Source of the DNA: Micropterix aruncella
Lineage: Eukaryota; Arthropoda; Insecta; Lepidoptera; Micropterigidae
Assembly (NCBI GenBank): GCA_944548615.1
Contig: OX155964.1
Location: 11,934,925-11,998,924 of the forward strand
Direction of reading: 5' to 3'
DNA length: 64,000 nucleotides
Shown: positions 10,901 through 22,900 of the stretch, piece after piece
How the letters are laid out: each line of letters begins with the position of its first letter
Numbering within the stretch: position 1 is the stretch's first letter
Position numbers and translations under genes: made by a program
Notes under the pieces: generated by a model
What the model was told of the DNA's origin: nothing
Seen by the model: the letters and a program-made list of their open reading frames with translations, nothing else
The model's database searches: none

Positions 10901-13900
10901 GAACTAAATTCCAGCGCAAGCAGAGACATGGATTTTTCCATTGATCGAAATGGGACAGTTGGGAATTCACCACGACAGCGTTGTCACAGAGCGAGTTATC
11001 TCAGGCGCGGCTCCCGGCACTCTAATAAAAATGGCTACGGGTTACTTCAATCTAACGAAGAAATACATGGATACGATTGTATACAATTCCAAAGCGATGT
11101 GCACTTTGTTGATGGCCCATCCTAACGTAAGTTTTTCTCCTCTTTCATCTGCTCTTCTTGCTTACCAGACCAACAATTAAACAGTCTTCATTTTTTAAAT
11201 TTATTTTATTTATTAAGAATAATTTATAGAAAACAATGTTTATGGCTACAAAAATAACAGGAACCAAATGGGAAAACCTTAACCTCATGCTTGTCACCTA
11301 ACTTTGACTAACCCATTCTATAGGGTCTATAATAATACAATAAATTATTTAAATGTGCTCCACTTATTCTACCTACCACTTTAATTTTAACCCTTCAGGC
11401 CTCGTCAGCTGATTGACAAGTTGATGTCCATTTTTGGGACATCAACTTGTAATTTAGTAAAAATTATTAAAAAAATTGAATTATGACACTGTCTCGCCAA
11501 AACATTAATTACTGTCAAACCACTGTACCCATAATTAAAATAAAACATTAACATAATAAAACATAATAAAATAAAACAAATTTAATTAAAATAAAATTAA
11601 AACGGGGCCGTCACGCTGAATCATGTTGTGGCCGATATCGGCCAATTGGGGCTCTAGGGGTTAATGCTCATAAAACTAAATTGCCCTAAAATGTGGTCCT
11701 AAAAGAAAATACAATTACATTGTTCAAATCGATACTAAAATTTAACATAAAATTCTGTTAAATAGAACAGACTTATTACTAAAAGAAAGAAAAAACAAAT
11801 ATGAGAAAGAACACAAAAGAGAAAGAAAGAAAGATAAAATCATGAGAAATATATCAAAACGACATTAATAAGAAATAGTAAGTAATAAAATAAATTTCAA
11901 TAAAATAATACCTAGGCAAAATAAACAGAAAGCATTGTCAAAGCAATATATAACGAAAAGTATTTAATAATCTTTGGTTATGATCAAAAATAAAATATAA
12001 TTTAAAAACAATAATAATTTATGCACCGAAAATTTATTAATTGATAATTGTTAGCATTCAATATATGGCTAGTCTGTCATGATTCAATAACCATTTATTT
12101 ATTTTATTTTGAAATATTTTATTATTTTATATTATAATAACATTTTTATACATTTTATTAAATTTTTTTTAATTGCTGCATCACACTGGCTATCTCACAT
12201 CATTCCGTCTTCCTATTCTCAAGAGATTCCTGTTCTCGCTATTCCAGAACATCATGTAATTGGAAGCCAATGTTTAAAACTTCTTGGGACTATGCATTGT
12301 AGACAATTTTGCATTTGTGATTATTTCAGGAGTTAAATAACTGCCATAATAGAAAGAGAAATAGAAAGTAGAAACAAAAATTCTCTGCTAGATTGAAATT
12401 TACTGTTACTCTTGAATAGTGTTGTCAAATTGAGTTACGTAACTATTTTATTTTAAGACCTACCACTCAAAAATCTTTTGAGCCGCATTTATGCAGATTA
12501 TTATAGCTGAGTGTGTATATTTATTAGAAAATGAAACAAAAGATCTAGGAAGAAAGTATAAAGTATTTATTTATATCTATTAACCGGTTCGAAGCCAGCC
12601 TTCGCGCGCAAAATTCTGCACCATGACTAGTCGATTTTGTAAATAAATACTAACAGCCTTACCAATAAACGAGTTGTAAAATTTATACCTCTGTTATTAC
12701 TAGGTATAAGAAAATCTGTGACCAATAAACGCGGTATAGCTTTGACAATTGCTTTGACAATTCAAAGCAATATATAACGAAAAGTATTTAATAATCTTTG
12801 GTTATGATCAAAAATAAAATATAATTTAAAAACAATAATAATTTATGCACCGAAAATTTATTAATTGATAATTGTTAGCATTCAATATATGGCTAGTCTG
12901 TCATGATTCAATAACCATTTATTTATTTTATTTTGAAATATTTTATTATTTTATATTATAATAACATTTTTATACATTTTATTAATTTTTTTTTAATTGC
13001 TGCATCACACTGGCTATCTCACATCATTCCGTCTTCCTATTCTCAAGAGATTCCTGTTCTCGCTATTCCAGAACATCATGTAATTGGAAGCCAATGTTTA
13101 AAACTTCTTGGGACTATGCATTGTAGACAATTTTGCATTTGTGATTATTTCAGGAGTTAAATAACTTCCATAATAGAAAGAGAAATAGAAAGTAGAAACA
13201 AAAATTCTCTGCTAGATTGAAATTTACTGTTACTCTTGAATAGTGTTGTCAAATTGAGTTACGTAACTATTTTATTTTAAGACCTACCACTCAAAAAGCT
13301 TTTGAGCCGCATTTATGCAGATTATTATAGCTGAGTGTGTATATTTATTAGAAAATGAAACAAAAGATCTAGGAAGAAAGTATAAAGTATTTATTTATAT
13401 CTATTAACCGGTTCGAAGCCAGCCTTCGCGTGCAAAATTCTGCACCATGACTAGTCGATTTTGTAAATAAATACTAACAGCCTTACCAATAAACGAGTTG
13501 TAAAATTTATACCTCTGTTATTACTAGGTATAAGAAAATCTGTGACCAATAAACGCGGTATAGCTTACACCACTGATCATCTCGGGTATAAGCATGGAAT
13601 AGTGGTACTGGATTTCCATCCGCACTATAACTCCGCTATACCACCCCTAGGCCAGGTATAACAGCGGTTTAACGGAGTATATAAATAAATACAAACGGAG
13701 CTGCCATGGAATTCACCGACCGGAGTCGGGCCCATCATAATACTATTTTTTTTACACTACTGGGGGGTGAGCAGTGGATTCCGGACTTACGAACCGGCTG
13801 TGGTAGGTTTAGGACAGCTGTCTTGCCACATGTGAGCGTTCACCTTGCCACCCATTCACTCCCCCTTCGAAGCCATAGAATTTGAGATGCGCAAATCGCA

Positions 13901-16900
13901 GTTTTAGATAATTTTTCTAAGAAAGAGTTGATTATTTTTCTGGAAAGGCCAAGATCTTTAAAGAGGTGAAATAGAGATTTAGCTGGCAGGCCACGAGCGC
14001 CAACTTCCACCGCGTGAAGGTGAACAGTGAAGCCGTTCCGGGTTACGGCATTTGCAAGATCATGGTATTTATTTAATTTGTACTCGTGGTCTTTTGGGAT
14101 ATTTGATTCCCATGGAACAGTTAATTCTACGATAAGAGCCACCTTCCGAGATAGAGAGTAAAGAGTTATATCTGGACGGAGGGCTGTGCATCCGAGACTT
14201 TCAGGGAATTTATACTGCTTAGAGACCGAATCAACCTCCAGAATCCAATCTGTAGCTTTCTCGATTATTGAGAAAGGTTTTGTAGTTAAATGTTTTTTGC
14301 CTTTAGAGCCATCCCGCACAAACTGTATTGGGGGTTTGGAGGATACTGTCAAACCCTTGTTGGCACGAGCCACTGAGAGACTAATTACCTCGCGAATAAC
14401 AGCGAGAACTTTGTCATGGCGGTAAGTGTACCGTCCTTGATCTAAGGCCACCTTGCAGCCAGCTAGAATGTGCCTAGCTGTGCAAGGGGTATTGCTACAG
14501 AGGGGACAAGAACTATCCTCGGCAAAGCTCCAACGAGCGAGGTTACTGGGGTCTGGAAGTGTATGCTGAAAGGCATTCAAATAAAATTTCAGCATCTCTG
14601 GCGTCCAGTCATAGAGCATTACCTTCCAGTGCATTGGAGGCGGAATGCAAAAGTCACCAATTGTTGTCCAATCATTCTGGCATTGAAGGCCAATAGCATG
14701 AGCCATACTCTTGCTGTCGTAATCTCCCCGCAAAAGAGACTTCTTCAAGTCCACGTCGCTCGTGGTTGTACTGCCATACCCCAGACCAGTGCCATTCTGG
14801 CTGATTCCAGTAAGGAACCTTTTGTGGAAGTCTACGCGGGCTTGTAGTTCATTTGAATCACTACAGCCACTTATTACGTGCTTCGATATTGCCGGATCTT
14901 TGGAATTGCACAGAATCGAATTTTTGGTTATTCTGGAGTTGGCGTAGAGCAGAGAGGGCAGTTTAAGCGCTAGCCCAAAATTTTGTTTGGACCTGAAGAG
15001 AGTCGAGGGGTCAGCTGGTTTGGCTAAGGACAGCCAGGATTTTAAACTAGCTGTCACCAGTGCATCTAGACGGGACAGTTGGGTTTTGGTAAAATCGTAA
15101 ATAAGAAAGGGCCATGACAAATGTGACGTTAGATAATTGTCATAGATCCAGGCCTTACGAGGGCCAGAAATTAGCAAGGCATCTATTTTCGCCAGGCAAC
15201 TTTTGAAATGCTCTATAACATGATCGCCCGAGACGTCTTTTCCCTGATGGGTGATTTTTCTGCCGAGGAATTTGAAATGATTGTTTGGGTCTATAAGGGA
15301 GATATTAGAGCCCTTATAGACCAATTTGGGGTCATAGGATGTAAATTTTGTGCCCATGCGGGCGAGTCCAAGGCAAAAACATTTGGAGGGCTTCACTTTT
15401 ATACAGCCTGACCAGTCGCAGAAAAGCTCCACTTTCTGTAATAGCAGGGAAAGCTGCTTGGGGCTTCTGGTAATGAAAGTTAGGTCGTCGGCAAAAGCGA
15501 GGCACGACGAGGTGTATTGGCCGTCTGTTTTAAAACGGTAGCCCCACTTCCTGTCAAACTGGCTCAGGCTTTCCAGAAGTATATTAAAAACTATATTAAA
15601 AATTGGCTATATAAAAACTATATAAAAAAACTTAAAAATGGCCGACCGGCGTAACAGCTGCTGTTTCAAACTGACAGCCACCTGACAGCCGCGGACGTGG
15701 AGCTTCTCGTTCGCGAATCGTGCGCTTTCCTTGTAATAGCCGTGTTACGACGAGGATACGCCTTTTATACTGCTGTGAAATCCTGCGTTTTAGCCGAATA
15801 ATGGATTTTGTCGACTTGGATGATATGATCGATCTGGATTTATTGGAAGAAATCAAAATGCGTCGTGATAGGCGACCAAAAATTTACAAATTGCGATACG
15901 ACCCGTTCGATTTGGATGATTACAATTTTAAAACTAAATATCGTTTCACTAAGCCATACGCCGCAAGAATCATCGATATCCTGAGAGCTGACCTGCAAAA
16001 TACCACTATAAATTCGATCAGCATTCGCGTAACAAAACAATGGGCAAGGGCTTTCTGACAACAAAAAGTGACATTTCATGTGCATTTCATGCCGCTTCAG
16101 TTGGCCACACTGCTTCCAAGCGGGCGTTGCCATGCTAGAAATATGACTTGTCTTTGGTTTCAGGGAGTAGTTATAACCGCGTTATAACTGATTTATTGGT
16201 CACGATTTTACAACTTCGTTATAACTCGGCTATACCGGGTATAACAATAACAAGGGTTTAACGCGGTTATAAGCTAATTTTATTGGTAAGAGTGTAACAA
16301 TATTGTTTTTTTCATGAGTTCTCTATTGTTCCTGAATAATTAATCTTGTTAGTCATGTATATTATATATTTATATAATTATATACCGCAACCGGCCAAAA
16401 GGGCTAAGCGTGGCGAACGACACGAAATGCCTATAGGCATTGTTGGCATCCTAACGGTTAACTAAAAAATAATTTAAAAAAAAGATCAAACTAAGTTTCA
16501 AAAACATGAAAAAAAAAAGAAATAAAAGCAGAAATGTATTCAAACAGCAGATCGTTTTCTTATACGAGACAAGCTATCTAAAGATTTAAAGCAAAATTAC
16601 TATTAGTTAAAATGAAAAAAATCTATGTTTCTTTTTCACAGCATTCTTTTTCACAGTTTTCTTTCTTCACAGCATTTATCGCAACTAGTGGTGTGAGTCC
16701 ACTAAACCGATACTTTAAGCCTATAAGCCTTGGAAATGCACAATGTACTTTCCTGCGCGAGATGTCCTCTTGCTTTCACGTGCCCAATTGTAGGAAGGTA
16801 CTGAGCTGCGCGAGTCGTCGGCCTATAGATGGTTTCAGGGACCCACAGCACTAGTTAAGGGTTAAACTTACAGAATAAATAAAAAAATCAGCAAATTGCG

Positions 16901-19900
16901 AATAATAGTGTAGTATGAAATCAAAGGCAAAGGTTGTTTAACATTATAAAATAGTTCAAAGTGGATGAACTTGGGGTACTGGTTTTTTTTCCGTTTTTAC
17001 AAACACTTTTCCAGAACGGACCGACGTGCTGTTAGTCATCATCAGCTGTCGTACTGCAGGTATTTGACGATTGGCGTTGAAAATATTTTAAGTACAGTCC
17101 ATCGTCTCTATTGAATTGCGGGATTCTCCTTATTTCTATGGCTTCCTGGATCATTCGGGGAGATTGGAATTTTTCTATAGATAGCAAAAAGGGATTTTGA
17201 AACTGCACCCAGTGGTTGGTTCCGCAGATTGCAGATTTTTCTCGCTAAACGATTTTAACTGCCTTGATATGTTTCATCAGTCGAGTAGCTGTGGGCTGCT
17301 TCATTTTTCCAGCGTAAGCAAACCCACAGCTGCATTCGATTTTATACACACCCGGGGTTTATAGTGTCATTTACACTCATTACTGGCCTCAGAGTCGAGC
17401 TATATTTTGGGTTTTATATATAATTTGTTTATTCTTACAATCTGATTTAAACTTACTGTATGCATAGTAAGAATGCTCGAGACGCCCTTGGCCCAACAAC
17501 ATAAAATGTAACATTATATTTTGTCAATTATAAAAAAAACTAATAGTATCATATAAAATTAATATAATATTTTTTTATTATTACAGGCAAATGGTTTTCA
17601 GGGAGCCAGAGGCCCTGCTGGAGGGATACCTGCCGCCTATTCATTGCTCGCAAAGAAGTAAGAATTTCTTTTGATATATGCAGTCTATCGATTCTGAAGA
17701 ATGTGATTCTATAATCTACTTACAATAGACTTGAAAATCTACTTACAATACATACTATTTACGATTTGACTGGAAAAAGCCATCAATTCCAGTTTTGTTT
17801 TAGATTTAAAGCTTTTGATAATGTATCCTACATGTGACTTGCTGGTATACTATATAATGTACTTTTAAAAATAGTCCAAATCCATCATATCATATATATC
17901 CATAATATTATCCATATCCATTATCATATATATCCATAATATTAAATAGGTCAAGCTTTTAACCCGTTGGATGGCAACAGTGCCTATTATAGGCATTTTG
18001 CGTCGTTTCACAGATCCGCATAACCGTTTCGGCCGGCCCCCACATATTTTTTAGCATAGTCCACACGAGGATGAGCGAATTCATGCACCGGAATGAGTAC
18101 CTTGGAGTATCAGTTCAAAAAGGCTTCATGCGCGGCGTCTCGGGCTGCCTCGAGCACAACTCTCTCCTGGCTGCTGCCATCAAGGATGCGAGACAGCACG
18201 AACGCCAAATCAATGTATGCTGGCTCGACCTAGAGAATGCCTTTGGGTCAGTCCGACACAGTCTCCTCCACTTTGCACTCCGCTGGTACAACTTCCCACC
18301 AGTCGTGCGTGACATTGTAGCCTCCTACTACAACTGTCTGACTTTCCATGTTAAAACGCAAGAATGGACTACCCGCTCTATACCATATTCAATTGGACTA
18401 TTTCAGGGCTGTTGCCTCTCCCCGACGATTTTTAATATAGTTTTTAATATACTTCTGGAAAGCCTGAGCCAGTTTGACAGGAAGTGGGGCTACCGTTTTA
18501 AAACAGACGGCCAATACACCTCGTCGTGCCTCGCTTTTGCCGACGACCTAACTTTCATTACCAGAAGCCCCAAGCAGCTTTCCCTGCTATTACAGAAAGT
18601 GGAGCTTTTCTGCGACTGGTCAGGCTGTATAAAAGTGAAGCCCTCCAAATGTTTTTGCCTTGGACTCGCCCGCATGGGCACAAAATTTACATCCTATGAC
18701 CCCAAATTGGTCTATAAGGGCTCTAATATCTCCCTTATAGACCCAAACAATCATTTCAAATTCCTCGGCAGAAAAATCACCCATCAGGGAAAAGACGTCT
18801 CGGGCGATCATGTTATAGAGCATTTCAAAAGTTGCCTGGCGAAAATAGATGCCTTGCTAATTTCTGGCCCTCGTAAGGCCTGGATCTATGACAATTATCT
18901 AACGTCACATTTGTCATGGCCCTTTCTTATTTACGATTTTACCAAAACCCAACTGTCCCGTCTAGATGCACTGGTGACAGCTAGTTTAAAATCCTGGCTG
19001 TCCTTAGCCAAACCAGCTGACCCCTCGACTCTCTTCAGGTCCAAACAAAATTTTGGGCTAGCGCTTAAACTGCCCTCTCTGCTCTACGCCAACTCCAGAA
19101 TAACCAAAAATTCGATTCTGTGCAATTCCAAAGATCCGGCAATATCGAAGCACGTAATAAGTGGCTGTAGTGATTCAAATGAACTACAAGCCCGCGTAGA
19201 CTTCCACAAAAGGTTCCTTACTGGAATCAGCCAGAATGGCACTGGTCTGGGGTATGGCAGTACAACCACGAGCGACGTGGACTTGAAGAAGTCTCTTTTG
19301 CGGGGAGATTACGACAGCAAGAGTATGGCTCATGCTATTGGCTTTCAATGCCAGAATGATTGGACAACAATTGGTGACTTTTGCATTCCGCCTCCAATGC
19401 ACTGGAAGGTAATGCTCTATGACTGGACGCCAGAGATGCTGAAATTTTATTTGAATGCCTTTCAGCATACACTTCCAGACCCCAGTAACCTCGCTCGTTG
19501 GAGCTTTGCCGAGGATAGTTCTTGTCCCCTCTGTAGCAATACCCCTTGCACAGCTAGGCACATTCTAGCTGGCTGCAAGGTGGCCTTAGATCAAGGACGG
19601 TACACTTACCGCCATGACAAAGTTCTCGCTGTTATTCGCGAGGTAATTAGTCTCTCAGTGGCTCGTGCCAACAAGGGTTTGACAGTATCCTCCAAACCCC
19701 CAATACAGTTTGTGCGGGATGGCTCTAAAGGCAAAAAACATTTAACTACAAAACCTTTCTCAATAATCGAGAAAGCTACAGATTGGATTCTGGAGGTTGA
19801 TTCGGTCTCTAAGCAGTATAAATTCCCTGAAAGTCTCGGATGCACAGCCCTCCGTCCAGATATAACTCTTTACTCTCTATCTCGGAAGGTGGCTCTTATC

Positions 19901-22900
19901 ATAGAATTAACTGTTCCATGGGAATCAAATATCCCAAAAGACCACGAGTACAAATTAAATAAATACCATGATCTTGCAAATGCCGTAACCCGGAACGGCT
20001 TCACTGTTCACCTTCACGCGGTGGAAGTTGGCGCTCGTGGCCTGCCAGCTAAATCTCTATTTCACCTCTTTAAAGATCTTGGCCTTTCCAGAAAAATAAT
20101 CAACTCTTTCTTAGAAAAATTATCTAAAACTGCGATTTGCGCATCTCAAATTCTATGGCTTCGAAGGGGGAGTGAATGGGTGGCAAGGTGAACGCTCACA
20201 TGTGGCAAGACAGCTGTCCTAAACCTACCACAGCCGGTTCGTAAGTCCGGAATCCACTGCTCACCCCCCAGAAGTGTAAAAAATAGTATTATGATGGGCC
20301 CGACTCCGGTCGGTGAATTCCATGGCAGCTCCGTTTGTATTTATTATAAATATATGATATACGTGACTAACAACATTGATTACTAGGTAACAAGAGGGAA
20401 TTCATGAAAAAACGATATTGTTAGTATTTATTCACAAATAAATACTAACAATATCGTTTTTATCATGTTTTTGTTTTTTCACAAACTCAGGATTTTATGC
20501 GGTTTAGAATGACATTCTCCAACTCCCACTGTGAGCGTCCTTCCAGTGAGAAAGCTTTGCATCCACGCCAGTATCTTTCCACGGATTCCAAAGTATTTCA
20601 TTTTGTGAGTGAGACGTTTTATTGGTAAACGGTCAAACGCCTTCTCGTAGTCTAAGTAAATAACATTAGTCGGGCATCACTCGTTTCAGTCGCTTTTCCA
20701 TTTATCGAGACATACATTTTAATCAATTGATTTAGTTGTGGCAAAAAAAGAGTTAAAAAGAGTAATATGCAAAGATTTTTTTCCTTTTATCTTTTGGGAT
20801 TTTGAAATATTGAGTCCTTACCTATGAAGTTGCTGTTCTATAATGAAAAGTTAAGACCAAAAACTTTGTATGAAAAATATATATTTAATTAATAGAAATA
20901 TTGACCCCTATTATCCATGCATTTTTGTCATTTTAGTGGGAGTTGCTTAATTCCTCTGTTGTAAAACTCTCGTGGACAGGAACCAATGAATGCTTTTAAG
21001 GCGTTTTTCACCAACTTTTCAAAGTTGTTTTTTTTCCTTGTAAAAAGTTATCTAAATTCTTTAAAAAAAATAACTCTATTCTAGCAAGGTCTGGCATGTA
21101 CGGTGGGTGACTAAGAGTCTCTAGCCGCAACTCCTGCAACTTTGCGACTGTTTGCAGTGAAATCTGTGGTTATATGTTGTCATATAAAAGCAGTGGCGAT
21201 GAGCGATTGACCAGGATCGGTTATTTAATCACTAGCTTTTCCATCATTGTTTGCAGTTCTTAACAGTACACACTTACGGTACCTGTATAGCCAGACCGCA
21301 AGAAGCTGTAATAGAACACACCGGCACAGGATCTCATATTTGAAAATAATGCAATTTTTCAACTTTACCGTGGTTGCACAAACAAAAATATTTGAGCAGA
21401 AACAAACAGTGAAGTTGTTTGCAGTGAAATCTGTGGTTATATGTTGTCATATAAAAGCAGTGGCGATGAGCGATTGACCAGGATCGGTTATTTAATCACT
21501 AGCTTTTCCATCATTGTTTGCAGTTCTTAACAGTACACACTTACGGTACCTGTATAGCCAGACCGCAAGAAGCTGTAATAGAACACACCGGCACAGGATC
21601 TCATATTTGAAAATAATGCAATTTTTCAACTTTACCGTGGTTGCACAAACAAAAATATTTGAGCAGAAACAAACGATAGAACGAAAAATAAACAGCTTAT
21701 TCTTTAAAAAGAATAACGTGGCCTTGAATTAAAATTTATTTGAATTTGAAATTCCAACTCAAACCTAAGTTATCCAAGTTCAAAGTGGCCAGTGTGAAAA
21801 AACAGCATTTACATAGGTAAGGACCCAATAGTTTGGGTTGTTTTATTCGTTTATGCCGGTGGGTAAAATCATTCCAGAAGGATCTCTGTAACGGCGTGGC
21901 GGTGGCTTATTGGTATCATGCCATTTAATGGCTTACAAACCTGCCCTACTAACCTAGCGAGCTGTCTGTGAGTAGTTTGCTTTTATGATTTCAATTATTC
22001 CTATTATTTTCTTTAATTACAGATTTTATGATCAATTGGTCGCCAGCGGTGAAGACGATAGAGTTACTTTGTTGGAATACGAAAAGAAATCTTGGACCTT
22101 CCACGCAAAAGGACTATGGTAAATTATTTGTTGTTACGGACTATGATAATGTATTAAATCAACAGTCGATATACAGGAAGTCACCTCCTCCAAAAACATC
22201 CCTATAAAGCACTTCCTTTCAAACCGAGTAGTAAAGATGTGGAACAGTTTAGCAAGTGATAAGTTCAACCAGTGTGAATCAATTTAAAAACAGACTCGTT
22301 AAATATATGTACAGTCAGCAAAATACAGCTTCAGCTGCCCGCCTGAATAATCGGAAAATACTGAACGACCGTTACAACTGTGAATCGCTTCCATATGTCT
22401 CAACGTAATAAAACGTAATAAATAAGTGTGCATTACTTATTAATAATTGTAACGTAATCGAGCTACAATTGAATTTTGAATTACAAAATAGGCAGAATCA
22501 CAGAACCAGGGAACAGAATCAGTCGCCGGTATTTATGTTTATTATTATTTATTCAAACTAATCTATTTATACTATTATACAACTGTAACAGTCATGTCTG
22601 TGCATTGAAGATATTTTGAAGAAAAAAAAACACTGTATTTGGCTAATTAAGCATTGCATATTTAGGTCATTATAAGTTATAAAAAACGACTTAAAGAAAA
22701 GATATATAATTATTTATTTACCTTTATTTTATCTTTGTGATGTGTATGTTTTGGATTCCAAATGCATAGCTCATTTTGGAAAGTTAAATAAATTTAAAAG
22801 TTTCTGTGTTCGTCCCCCATTGTCGCTTAAACTGAATGTTAGGTGATTGTGTGTACACGCGCACGATCATCGGCATGCATTTCTTTGATGTACTGACAAT

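Larger units (their letters stand above)
13480..16294 (+). mobile_element. PIF/Harbinger-like transposon, split by a retrotransposon
   Basis: Ends are inverted: left CCTTACCAATAAA, right TTTATTGGTAAG. Both ends have subterminal CCAATAAA and GGTATA motifs. TAACA flanks both sides (13475-13479 and 16295-16299), a candidate target duplication. The left ~200 bp and right ~690 bp are separated by the retrotransposon copy at 13684-15603. The right part codes for the start of a HARBI1-like transposase. The usual PIF/Harbinger duplication is 3 bp, so the family call rests on the protein and the boundaries deserve checking. Confidence 0.65.

Noticed and set aside
10917..10923. Acceptor CAG at 10923 for PGS1 exon 2
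   Set aside because: Joined to exon 1 it makes a TAG stop; the acceptor at 10914 keeps the frame and the family sequence.
12109..13160. Duplicate 75-codon ORFs as paralogous small genes
   Set aside because: They are carried by the recent 824-bp tandem duplication and have no protein-like features or relatives.
14186..15541. + strand ORFs at 14186-14425, 14470-14847 and 15208-15541, repeated at 18490-19845 on the other strand
   Set aside because: Antisense shadows of the two copies of the retrotransposon ORF.
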